This document shows positions 25,652 through 34,124 of a stretch of DNA of 64,000 nucleotides, one piece after another. The first letter of the stretch is position 1; each line of letters starts with the position of its first letter. The translations under genes were made by a program, and so were the position numbers. The stretch comes from Gelidibacter pelagius (lineage in GTDB: Bacteria; Bacteroidota; Bacteroidia; Flavobacteriales; Flavobacteriaceae), in the NCBI RefSeq assembly GCF_017581925.1, contig NZ_JAGEVG010000005.1:1-64000 (forward strand), given 5' to 3'. The notes below the pieces were generated by a model that saw nothing but the letters and a program-made list of their open reading frames with translations, had not been told where the DNA came from and ran no database searches.

Positions 25652-26182
25652 TTAGAACCTGTAGCCCGCTCCTACAAAAAAACCACTTAACCTATTAGAA
25701 TACCCACTCGGAGCATCTTTAAATAAATTAGCTATTCCAATATTGTATCTCGCTTCAACAAAAAATTCTTCTGTAATATCATAAGCTGCACCAGCCTCAA
25801 TTCCGTAATTGAAAGAATTAATTCCCTCACCGGTATCTAGTAGAATACCTAATGCAGGACCTGCCAAAATATTAAATTGATCAGACACCATGAACTTTGC
25901 CATCAATGGAACTGAAATTTGGTTCAATTCATTGATAGCTACAAAAAGCACTTCCGGTTGAAATGCAAATTTTTCTGAAATTCCAACTTCAGCAAATACA
26001 CCAGCATAAAAACCCGTTTCTGAGTACGTGGTACTACCACCTATAAAGTCACTACTTTCCGCAAACTTAACCTTGTTTGAGGCAAAATCAACGCCCGCTT
26101 TTACTCCGAAGCGAGTTTCTTGTGCATTGACTTGAGCCATTCCAAAAACTGCAACCGCAGCCAATAAAAATAATTTTTTCAT
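25652..26182 (-). CDS. porin-family beta-barrel protein
   Basis: 176 aa; signal peptide ends MAQVNAQ. Contains FGVKAGVDFASNKVKF, GFYAGVFAEVGISEKFAFQPEVLF, ISVPLMAKFMVSDQFNILAGPALG, DITEEFFVEARYNIG and ends FVGAGYRF, all matching positions in its neighbours. It lies between the recent pair and the last member, with its own terminator. No function can be assigned beyond an outer-membrane barrel. Confidence 0.84.
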   Translation of the reverse strand: MKKLFLLAAVAVFGMAQVNAQETRFGVKAGVDFASNKVKFAESSDFIGGSTTYSETGFYAGVFAEVGISEKFAFQPEVLFVAINELNQISVPLMAKFMVSDQFNILAGPALGILLDTGEGINSFNYGIEAGAAYDITEEFFVEARYNIGIANLFKDAPSGYSNRLSGFFVGAGYRF

Positions 26183-26386
26183 AATTTTAAGTTTTAAAAT
26201 TGATTATTACAAACTACGTGCTTTTATTTTAAATAAAGATTACACAAGCATGAGTTGTTAACAATTTTATTAACATAAAATATCTTAATCGCTGTTTTTA
26301 AGACGTTTACAGATTAACTTATAAACAATTTCCAGGGTTATTAGCCATGGATTCCGTCAAGATAGATTTCAGTTGTTCTATTATTT

Positions 26387-26935
26387 CTAAAACATATACC
26401 CTATTGACAGTTGAAAAACGCCATTTTTGAGGTCCACGTCAAGCTCGTTATCAGAAATATTTGATAATCCAAAATTATAGCGTGCGGCAAAATTCAAACC
26501 GCCGTCCAACATATAACCCAAACCTAGAAGCGCACTGAAATCGGTTTTCTTTACCAAGTCCTTAATATCCTCATTTTCTAATTTGGATGAAGTCAAAAAT
26601 CCAATCTGCGGTCCGGCCTCAATGCTCAATCCGTTGACTACCCTAAACTTGGCAAGCACGGGAACATTGATATAATCCAATCTAAAATCGCCCAAATTAG
26701 AATCAGTTCCCTGCGCAGAGTATATCACTTCCGGTTGTATGGAAAATTTGTCTGTAACTCCAATATTGACAACGCCACCAACATGATAAGAGGTCATCCC
26801 TTTTGCATCTGCGGAATCATCCCCTGTAAAAGTTGCTAAGTTAACACCAGCCTTTAACCCAAAAGAAACCTCTTGAGCATTGCTAAAGTTGAATCCAAAA
26901 ACTGCCACCGCAGCCATTAACATTAATTTTTTCAT
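26387..26935 (-). CDS. porin-family beta-barrel protein, last of the array
   Basis: 182 aa; signal peptide to about SNAQ (residue 20). Body: FGLKAGVNLATFTGDD, YHVGGVVNIGVTDKFSIQPEVIYS, LDYINVPVLAKFRVVNGLSIEAGPQIGF, GGLNFAARYNFGLSNI, ending FQLSIGYMF. Closest to the 23.5-kb member. It is divergent from xerD, with about 275 bp of AT-rich DNA between them. No clear terminator is seen after it. Confidence 0.84.
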   Translation of the reverse strand: MKKLMLMAAVAVFGFNFSNAQEVSFGLKAGVNLATFTGDDSADAKGMTSYHVGGVVNIGVTDKFSIQPEVIYSAQGTDSNLGDFRLDYINVPVLAKFRVVNGLSIEAGPQIGFLTSSKLENEDIKDLVKKTDFSALLGLGYMLDGGLNFAARYNFGLSNISDNELDVDLKNGVFQLSIGYMF

Positions 26936-27212
26936 TTGTTATCTATTTTTTAGATTAATAATATTGACACTTTTTGATTATCGTCAAATATCCATCCTTC
27001 CCGACGGACTTATTAGCTTCTTTAGTGCTATTCTTATCGCAAAGCCCTGATTTAGGAATTTAAAAATATAATTAGGATGTGAAATTCTCTAAAACTGACC
27101 GATTTCATTTTATTATTTTATCCCGTTTTTACTTGTAATATAGTATCATTGTACTGCGAATCATAAAACTAATGATGCCTTAACTATAACTATATATTTA
27201 AAAAAACTATTG

Positions 27213-28124
27213 ATGAAGTGGCACGATGCTTTAAAGGATTATGAACTGTATTTGAAGATTGAACGTGGTTTATCTCAAAATTCCATTGCCAATTATGCCT
27301 ATGATATCAAAAAACTCATTGGCTTTTTGGAGCGACATGACATGATCATTTCTCCTATTGAGATTGACCACAGTGCCATACAACAATTTATATTTGAAAT
27401 ATCCAAAAATGTCAATGCCAGATCTCAAGCCAGAATTATTTCAGGTTTGCGAAGTTTCTTTGGCTATTTGGTCTTCGAGGATTATCGAAAAATTAATCCA
27501 TTGGACCATATTGAATCGCCTAAAATTGGTCGTAAATTGCCTGATACGCTTAGTTTAGATGATATTAACAATCTGATTGGAGCCGTTGAACTCACCAGAG
27601 AATACAACGGCGTTAGAATTGGCGAACGCGATCGGACCATCTTGGAAACGCTTTATAGCTGTGGCTTGCGCGTTAGTGAATTGACCAATCTTAAAATTTC
27701 AGATCTTTTCTTTGACGAAGGGTTTATAAAGGTTACCGGAAAGGGCGACAAACAACGCTTTGTCCCAATTGGTACTTCTACGCAGAAGTATATTACGATT
27801 TATAAAGACGAAGTACGTTCAAAAATAAAGGTTCAAAAAGAATTTAAGGATACCCTATTTTTAAACCATAAGGGCAAACAGTTGACCAGAGCAATGATTT
27901 TTACCATTATTAAAAGGTTGGCTGAAAAAATAAATCTTAATAAAACCATTTCACCCCATACTTTTAGACATTCCTTTGCAACGCACTTGTTGGAAAACGG
28001 TGCCGATCTTCGGGCTATTCAACTGATGCTGGGACATGAAAGCATTACTACTACAGAAATCTATATGCATGTTGATAGGTCCCATTTAAAGGAGGTGCTC
28101 AACAAATTCCATCCAAGGCGTTAG
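27213..28124 (+). CDS. xerD: tyrosine recombinase XerD-type
   Basis: Site-specific recombinase resolving chromosome dimers at dif with its XerC partner, acting with FtsK at the septum. The N-terminal SAM-like DNA-binding domain covers about 1-100. Catalytic residues: Arg in SCGLRVSEL, Lys in VTGKGDKQR, His/Arg in SPHTFRHSFATHLL, His in MLGHESI and the nucleophile Tyr in TEIYMHV. All are present. I take the ATG immediately after an in-frame TTG as start. 303 aa is typical. Its usual neighbour aroQ lies beyond the barrel array. Confidence 0.94.
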   Translation: MKWHDALKDYELYLKIERGLSQNSIANYAYDIKKLIGFLERHDMIISPIEIDHSAIQQFIFEISKNVNARSQARIISGLRSFFGYLVFEDYRKINPLDHIESPKIGRKLPDTLSLDDINNLIGAVELTREYNGVRIGERDRTILETLYSCGLRVSELTNLKISDLFFDEGFIKVTGKGDKQRFVPIGTSTQKYITIYKDEVRSKIKVQKEFKDTLFLNHKGKQLTRAMIFTIIKRLAEKINLNKTISPHTFRHSFATHLLENGADLRAIQLMLGHESITTTEIYMHVDRSHLKEVLNKFHPRR

Positions 28125-28490
28125 TGTGCTTCATGTAGCTTTTTTAGGCAAGAATCATTGATGGGAGTTTCAGGTCATAACTTATCTACCCTAATTAGTT
28201 CCCAAAAATCGACATCCTTTTCCATCACATCCACAAGTCCGTATACTCTATTGTTTTGAAAATCAATAATCTTGGCTTTTCAAGACCCACTATTGAAAAT
28301 AAATCAGCTTAATCTTGTCTATTGAAACTAATTCGCAGGAAAATTTTATTTTAAAAGTTATAAAAAATTTCTTAACTTTAAATGAATTCCCCTGATTATA
28401 GTTTTAAAATAGCATTTAAAATGTCAACTAAATTTACCCAAATCAATAGTTGGTTAACATTATAGCACGCTCTAAACTAAATCTAAAGAT
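28125..28490. other. intergenic region, possible gene remnant
   Basis: Mostly AT-rich. On the minus strand, 28178-28279 reads as 34 sense codons ending in a stop at 28175-28177 (AKIIDFQNNRVYGL, then VDVMEKDVDFWELIRV) with protein-like composition, but an in-frame stop precedes it and no start is available. This may be the C-terminal remnant of a decayed gene. The rest shows nothing recognisable. Confidence 0.3.
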
Positions 28491-29633
28491 ATGACTTCAC
28501 TTAGATCAGGATTACCAAAACACAACTTAAACTCAACCTTCGTTGATGACCTTAAATGGCAGATAGCTTTAGAATATTCCGGTATAGGTATGTGGGAGTT
28601 TGATGCGGTCTTAAATCATGTTTATTTTTCAGAAGGCTCTAAAAAAATCCTTGGCGTGTCAGATCCATTTTTTGGGAATGACGTCAACGCATGGAACAAT
28701 AGAGTCCACCCTGAAGACAAGGAGAAATACCTGCAGGACTTTCAAAATCACTTAAAAGGTCTAAAACCCATGTATGAAAATGAGCATCGCGTAAGATGTG
28801 AAGATGGTTCTTACAAATGGATACGTGATAGAGGCAAGATTGTAGAATGGGATTCAAACAATGTCCCAAAAAAAATCATCGGTACCCATACCGATATTAC
28901 CACACAGAAACAACATGAGGAAGCTGTAAATGACGCCTTGAACATTGCTACTGAACACAACAATAAACTTAAAAACTTTGCCCACATTGTCACTCACAAT
29001 CTCAAACAGCACACCGCAAATTTTGAGAGTTTATTGGATTTTTATGATGAGACCGATTCCTTTAAAGAAAAAGCAGAAATTGTACAACACTTAAGGACAT
29101 TGTCGCATTCTTTAACAAAAACAATTGTCAATCTTAACGATGTGGTCCATGTGCAGAACAATAAATCTCATGAAGTCAGAAAAATATATATAGCAAAGGA
29201 AATCAACAACACCCTCGCCCTTCTTGATTTTGTCATAACAGAGAACAACGCAACAATACACAACAACATCAACCCAAAATTATTTCTGTATTATAACAGT
29301 TCCTATTTTGAAAGTATAATTCAAAACCTTCTATCCAATGCGATTAAATATAAGCATCCGGACAGGGATCCAGTTATCTCAATCGACTGTGTTTACGACA
29401 ATCAAGAATTTAAACTCATTGTTTCAGATAACGGCATAGGTATAGATTTGGATAAATTTGGAAAGCATATTTTCGGATTGTACAAAACCTTTCACCAAAA
29501 TAGCGATTCTGAAGGTGTGGGTCTCTATTTAATAAAAAATCAAATAGAAAGTTTTGGAGGTCGCATTACCGTAGATAGTCAAGTCGATAAAGGTACTTGT
29601 TTTACGATTCACGCTAAAAACAAAAGAGCTTAG
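28491..29633 (+). CDS. soluble PAS-domain sensor histidine kinase
   Basis: Cytoplasmic two-component kinase. No signal peptide or transmembrane segment. A PAS fold occupies about residues 25-140 (PAS_3 type, with the PAC end WIRDRGKIVEW...GTHTDIT). The dimerisation/phosphoacceptor helix holds FAHIVTHNLKQHTANF, His in HN. ATPase boxes: N box NLLSNAIKYKHPD, G1 VSDNGIGIDLDKFG, F box FGLYKTFH and G2 EGVGLYLIKNQIESFGG. No response-regulator gene is adjacent, so it is an orphan kinase. The signal is unknown; blue light or redox cannot be claimed, as no flavin-type NCRFL motif is seen. Confidence 0.92.
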   Translation: MTSLRSGLPKHNLNSTFVDDLKWQIALEYSGIGMWEFDAVLNHVYFSEGSKKILGVSDPFFGNDVNAWNNRVHPEDKEKYLQDFQNHLKGLKPMYENEHRVRCEDGSYKWIRDRGKIVEWDSNNVPKKIIGTHTDITTQKQHEEAVNDALNIATEHNNKLKNFAHIVTHNLKQHTANFESLLDFYDETDSFKEKAEIVQHLRTLSHSLTKTIVNLNDVVHVQNNKSHEVRKIYIAKEINNTLALLDFVITENNATIHNNINPKLFLYYNSSYFESIIQNLLSNAIKYKHPDRDPVISIDCVYDNQEFKLIVSDNGIGIDLDKFGKHIFGLYKTFHQNSDSEGVGLYLIKNQIESFGGRITVDSQVDKGTCFTIHAKNKRA

Positions 29634-29653
29634 CATGGTAGCTAAGCTCTTTT
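29622..29653. terminator. bidirectional terminator between kinase and rny
   Basis: aaaagagcttagc / gctaagctctttt, perfect 13-bp arms and 6-base loop; the kinase stop codon lies inside the left arm. Confidence 0.92.
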
Positions 29654-29673
29654 CTGTTATTTTATTTATTTAT

Positions 29674-31251
29674 TTATTTCGCAATATTCACGGCTCTAGT
29701 TTCGCGGATAACGGTCACTTTGACCTGTCCAGGATAAGTCATATCTGTTTGGATTTTTTGTGAAATCTCAAAAGACAGATTAGCCGCTTGCTCATCAGAA
29801 ACGCGATCGCTTTCTACCATTACCCTCAATTCACGCCCTGCTTGAATAGCATAAGCTTTATTAACACCGTTAAACCCAAACGCCACATCTTCCAAATCTT
29901 TTAAACGTTGGATGTAAGAATCCAAAACCTGACGTCTTGCGCCTGGTCTTGCTCCAGAGATGGCATCACATACTTGAATAATTGGCGCCAATAAGGTGGT
30001 CATTTCAATTTCATCGTGATGCGCGCCAATAGCGTTGCATACTTCTGGTTTTTCACCGTATTTCTCAGCCCATTGCATACCTAAGATAGCGTGAGGCGTT
30101 TCTATATCAGATTCAGAATCAGGCACTTTTCCAATATCATGGAGTAATCCGGCACGTTTTGCAATTTTCGGATTTAATCCTAATTCCGCGGCCATTACCC
30201 CACAAAGTTTCGCAACCTCACGTGAATGCTGTAATAAGTTTTGACCGTAAGAAGAACGGTACTTCATTCGCCCCACCAATTTGATCAATTCCGGATGCAA
30301 TCCATGAATTCCTAAATCGATGACCGTTCGTTTTCCAACCTCAATGATCTCCTGCTCTATTTGTTTCTGTGTCTTCTGAACTACCTCTTCAATTTTAGCA
30401 GGATGGATTCTTCCATCGGTAACTAACTTGTGAAGTGACAAACGCGCTACTTCACGTCTTACAGAATCAAAACAGGATAAAATGATAGCTTCCGGTGTGT
30501 CGTCAACAATAATTTCAACGCCAGTTGCGGCTTCGATGGCGCGAATGTTTCGTCCTTCACGTCCAATGATACGCCCTTTAACATCATCAGATTCGATATT
30601 AAATACCGAAACACAATTGTCAATGGCTTCTTCCGTACCAATCCGCTGGATGGTGTTGATAATAATTTTCTTAGCTTCCTGTTGTGCCGTGAGTTTGGCT
30701 TCTTCAACAGTTTCTTGAATATAAGCCATGGCATCAGACTTGGCTTCATTTCTAAGGGATTCTATAAGTTGAGATTTGGCTTCCTCTGCAGATAAGGCGG
30801 AAATAACCTCAAGTTGCCTGATTTGGCTCTTATGCGCTTTATCAACTTCTTCTTTCTTTTTCTCCAAAAACTCCAGTCGGAAATCATAATCCTTGACCTT
30901 CTCCTCTATTTCTTGGGTTAGCTTCTTATTTTTAGACAGCTCATTGGACACTTGAGATTCTTTATCCCGTGTTCTTTTTTCAGCCTCTGCCAATTTTTTA
31001 TCACGAGCAAGAATGATTTTCTCATGCTCTGATTTTAGTTCAATAAATTTCTCCTTTGCTTGTAGAAGTTTATCTTTTTTGATGGACTCTCCTTCGGCAT
31101 TAGCCTGTCTTAAAATAGCGCTTGATTCTTCTTTTGCATTTTTTATAATTTTTGAAGCATTGTTCTTTTCAAGTGCTTTTGCTACAATATATCCCAGCAA
31201 TATGCCTAATGCTGAGCAACTCACAATTATTAAAATTGTATCCGTTTCCAT
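29674..31251 (-). CDS. rny: ribonuclease Y
   Basis: Membrane-anchored endoribonuclease that starts mRNA decay. Domain order: N-terminal membrane helix ([19 protein letters not shown], about residues 6-24), long coiled coil rich in K and E (about 30-210), KH RNA-binding domain ([20 protein letters not shown], near 222-241), then the HD metal-dependent domain with [10 protein letters not shown] and GAHHDE. 525 aa is the normal length. It lies downstream of zapA and the 6S-type RNA on the same strand. Confidence 0.96.
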   Translation of the reverse strand: METDTILIIVSCSALGILLGYIVAKALEKNNASKIIKNAKEESSAILRQANAEGESIKKDKLLQAKEKFIELKSEHEKIILARDKKLAEAEKRTRDKESQVSNELSKNKKLTQEIEEKVKDYDFRLEFLEKKKEEVDKAHKSQIRQLEVISALSAEEAKSQLIESLRNEAKSDAMAYIQETVEEAKLTAQQEAKKIIINTIQRIGTEEAIDNCVSVFNIESDDVKGRIIGREGRNIRAIEAATGVEIIVDDTPEAIILSCFDSVRREVARLSLHKLVTDGRIHPAKIEEVVQKTQKQIEQEIIEVGKRTVIDLGIHGLHPELIKLVGRMKYRSSYGQNLLQHSREVAKLCGVMAAELGLNPKIAKRAGLLHDIGKVPDSESDIETPHAILGMQWAEKYGEKPEVCNAIGAHHDEIEMTTLLAPIIQVCDAISGARPGARRQVLDSYIQRLKDLEDVAFGFNGVNKAYAIQAGRELRVMVESDRVSDEQAANLSFEISQKIQTDMTYPGQVKVTVIRETRAVNIAK

Positions 31252-31359
31252 GTTTAGTTTAGTTTAAAAAATTTGAAATAATTCAAATATCCCGTTTTAA
31301 GCGGAATCAGTTCAACCAAACAGCGCATCCAAAAGAGGTGCCGTTTAGCCAAAAAAAAA
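31252..31359. other. spacer between 6S-type RNA and rny
   Basis: On the minus strand a run of nine T directly after the RNA's closing stem (31351-31359) would stop transcription; the remaining ~90 bases before rny presumably hold its own promoter, not identified. Confidence 0.45.
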
Positions 31360-31520
31360 GCCTACATCAGTTTCGAATTTTGTATAAACCCCTTAAAAAC
31401 AAGTTTAGGGCTAACAAGCTGATCAAAAATCTGCTCAAAGGCAGCTCGATTTTACAACTTAAACTCACCCTTTTTAAAGAATTAACGTTGAGTTTATCAA
31501 AAAAAATAACTAATGTAGGC
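31360..31520 (-). ncRNA. ssrS: 6S RNA (Bacteroidota '6S-Flavo' type)
   Basis: Regulator that binds housekeeping RNA polymerase by mimicking an open promoter. Read on the minus strand, the 5' end gcctacattagtt pairs with the 3' end aactgatgtaggc, giving a long closing stem with one bulged position; nine T follow the 3' arm. Inside, further pairing is possible (agctg/cagct arms and gagttta/taaactc) around an unpaired middle, the layout of 6S RNA. It lies directly after zapA, as ssrS does in proteobacteria, and in flavobacteria the 6S-Flavo RNA is known from this location. About 161 nt is slightly short but plausible. Confidence 0.8.
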
Positions 31521-31545
31521 AGTAACCTATTTATTTAAAAGAACG

Positions 31546-31839
31546 TTAAGAGCTTAAATGTGAATGAAGAAGATCGTTTAAAGCGGTTAATCTATTGGTG
31601 ACATCTTCACTAACATGGTCTATATCTATCGTTTTTTGTTCCACTTGGGAGGCAAACTGTAAGGCGCACATGGCCAATACATCTTGTTTGTCCCTAACGG
31701 AATAATTTTGCTCAAATTGACTGATCATAGATTCAATTTTCTTAGCGGCTTTTCGCAATCCTTCTTCCTGTCCAGGTGCAATTGTCAATGGATACACTCT
31801 GTTTGCTATGGAAAGCTTAATTTTTAGCTGTTCTGACAT
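31546..31839 (-). CDS. zapA: cell division protein ZapA
   Basis: Small FtsZ-binding protein that bundles protofilaments at the division ring. 97 aa, with the family start KLSIANRVYPLTIAPGQEEGLRKAAKKIESMI (pattern: ZapA N-domain) and a C-terminal coiled-coil helix. The middle YSVRDKQDVLAMCALQFA is characteristic. It follows a small coiled-coil gene by 17 bp and precedes the 6S RNA, a conserved arrangement. Confidence 0.92.
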   Translation of the reverse strand: MSEQLKIKLSIANRVYPLTIAPGQEEGLRKAAKKIESMISQFEQNYSVRDKQDVLAMCALQFASQVEQKTIDIDHVSEDVTNRLTALNDLLHSHLSS

Positions 31840-31856
31840 TAAATCCTATACTTACA

Positions 31857-32147
31857 TTATTGAGATAATTGTGCTATACAATGATCTATATCTTTTATTA
31901 ATGTATTTATTTTGAGCTTTGTCTCTCGTTTGTTTTCATCACTGCCCAGCATCGAATTTGCAATTTTAAGAGCTTCATATTTTTCAATCCAAGAGGATAA
32001 TTCTTCTTGCTGCTGAATAATTTTCTGTTGATAACCGACCAATTCTTCGGAAAGCTTCGCATTGGTTTGTTTCAAAACCTCTTGTTTATGCAAAACTTTG
32101 CTGATTTTATTCTCTAAAGAATCAACAATATCTTCAACTTTACTCAT
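31857..32147 (-). CDS. small coiled-coil protein upstream of zapA
   Basis: 96 aa, nearly all predicted helix with heptads (LENKISKVLHKQEVLKQTNA, then LSEELVGYQQKIIQQQEEL). It lies 17 bp before zapA on the same strand, so it is probably co-translated with it. In flavobacteria such a protein regularly precedes zapA. A division-linked role, perhaps as a ZapB-like scaffold, is an inference from location and shape only. Confidence 0.8.
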   Translation of the reverse strand: MSKVEDIVDSLENKISKVLHKQEVLKQTNAKLSEELVGYQQKIIQQQEELSSWIEKYEALKIANSMLGSDENKRETKLKINTLIKDIDHCIAQLSQ

Positions 32148-32423
32148 TTACGAATTTCAATACTGATGAAACAAAGTTAACATACATAAACAAAAATCAC
32201 AATTGTTTTATCATAAATTTTAAAAAAATAAGTTATAAGTGAGATAAAGCGCCCTAAGTACTTCAAATTCATAGGACTCATTAAATTGAAAACCACAAAA
32301 ACAAATGCCACAATATCCGTATAATTAATAATCTAAACTGCTTTTAGAACTTGTAACTTTAAGTCCCCATATCTTTAGGCACTTTAAGTACTTTTTAATA
32401 TTTTTAGCCCTTCAAATATCGCT

Positions 32424-34112
32424 ATGAAATTTCTTTTTGTTTCCCTCTTTTTAACCACTTTTGCTTTTTCTCAAGTGGACTACCCAACTGACTATTTCAG
32501 AAGCCCGTTGGATATTCCCATAATTCCTTCCGGTACTTTCGCAGAATTACGTACCAATCATTTTCATGCCGGATTGGATATAAAGACCCAACAAAGAGAA
32601 GGTCTGAATATCTATACAATTGCTGAAGGTTATATAAGTCGTATAAAAGTATCACATTACGGCTATGGAAAAGTCATCTATATTACCCATCCTAACGGTT
32701 ACACGAGTGTTTATGGCCACTTGTCAAGTTATGCACCCACTATTGAGGCCTATGTAAAGGCGAAACAGTACGAGCAGGAATCCTATGAAGTTGAAATGTT
32801 CCCTGCTGTTGATGAATTGAAAGTCAATGCCGATGAGATAATCGCCTATTCCGGGAACACAGGCAGTTCTGGCGGACCGCATTTACATTTTGAAATCCGC
32901 GATCAACAAGAACGCACCATTAATCCTTTACTTTTCGGTTTAGAAGTGCAGGACAAGAAAACGCCTTTCGTTTCGGGTATTTATGCCTACACCAAAGACG
33001 ACAACTCCTTTATAAATGGTAAAAGGGGACGCGTAGAATTACGTCTCATCCCCAATAGAAATAAAGATTATAACGTAGAAAGCATTAATGCTTACGGCAC
33101 CATCGGATTTGGCGTTATCAGTTATGATCAACAAGATTTGGCGGTCAATCAAAATGGCATCAATGGGTTGCAGACCTTTTTTAACGGCCATAAAAAGTTT
33201 GAAATGGATTTCAACCGATTTTCATTCAGTGAGACGCGACATATCAATAGATTTCTTGATTACGAACTCTATAAAACGAAAAGAAAGAGAGTGCAAAAAC
33301 TTTTCGTGGAAAAAGAAAATGTATTGAGTCTTTATAATGATCTTGACAATGATGGTTATGTGAAAGTCGCAGACAGTACCGCTTCGGTTTATAAAATTAG
33401 AATTACCGATTTTCATGGCAACGAATCTTGGGTGACGATTCCAATAAATGGAAAGAAGACCTCAAAACCACCTGTACCCATTGACACCAAGGCCAAAACT
33501 TATATTTTTGCAGAACAGCCTACCAATCTCAACGAAAAAAATGTCAATGTTTTTATCCCTGCCAATAGTTTTTATGAAGATGCATTTATTGATTTTAAGG
33601 TAAGCAATGACACCATTTATCTCCATAAAGATATTATCCCTCTTCAAAAAAATGTGACCCTGCAATATGATGTCAGTAATTATAAAGACTCAGAAATAGA
33701 CAAGCTCTACATTGCAGAGCTTATAGGAAGCAGAAGATACCCAAGTTATCTCAATACAAAACGAGGTGAAAATAAGATATTGACAGCATCTTCGAATGCT
33801 TTAGGAACTTATGCCCTGGTCATGGATACCCAAGGCCCAAAAATTTCTGCTGTCAATTTTCAGGACAAAAAATGGCTGAGCAATTACCGCTATCTTAAAT
33901 TCAAAATCACAGATGATCTTTCAGGAATCAGCAATTACAGGGCTACCGTCAACGGTAAATGGATTTTAATGGAGTATGAATATAAAACCAACACCTTGAC
34001 CTTTGATTTTAATGATAATGTGATCAATGATACTGAAAACGAATTGAAACTCATTGTAACTGATAATGTTGGAAATAGTTCTACATTTGAAGCAACATTT
34101 TTTAGAAAATAA
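32424..34112 (+). CDS. M23-family metallopeptidase, exported
   Basis: LytM-type zinc endopeptidase or a degenerate relative acting on peptidoglycan cross-links. Signal peptide about 1-16 (ends FAFSQ). The peptidase domain is N-terminal (about 45-175): first ligands in NHFHAGLDIKT, then GHL and the closing PHLHFEIRD. These H, D and HxH ligands are all present, so activity is likely. The remaining ~380 residues are beta-rich Ig-like domains, including DDLSGISNYRATVNGKWILMEY near the end. It runs 12 bp before the TonB receptor, so they are likely one operon. Confidence 0.93.
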   Translation: MKFLFVSLFLTTFAFSQVDYPTDYFRSPLDIPIIPSGTFAELRTNHFHAGLDIKTQQREGLNIYTIAEGYISRIKVSHYGYGKVIYITHPNGYTSVYGHLSSYAPTIEAYVKAKQYEQESYEVEMFPAVDELKVNADEIIAYSGNTGSSGGPHLHFEIRDQQERTINPLLFGLEVQDKKTPFVSGIYAYTKDDNSFINGKRGRVELRLIPNRNKDYNVESINAYGTIGFGVISYDQQDLAVNQNGINGLQTFFNGHKKFEMDFNRFSFSETRHINRFLDYELYKTKRKRVQKLFVEKENVLSLYNDLDNDGYVKVADSTASVYKIRITDFHGNESWVTIPINGKKTSKPPVPIDTKAKTYIFAEQPTNLNEKNVNVFIPANSFYEDAFIDFKVSNDTIYLHKDIIPLQKNVTLQYDVSNYKDSEIDKLYIAELIGSRRYPSYLNTKRGENKILTASSNALGTYALVMDTQGPKISAVNFQDKKWLSNYRYLKFKITDDLSGISNYRATVNGKWILMEYEYKTNTLTFDFNDNVINDTENELKLIVTDNVGNSSTFEATFFRK

Positions 34113-34124
34113 AACACCAACCCT

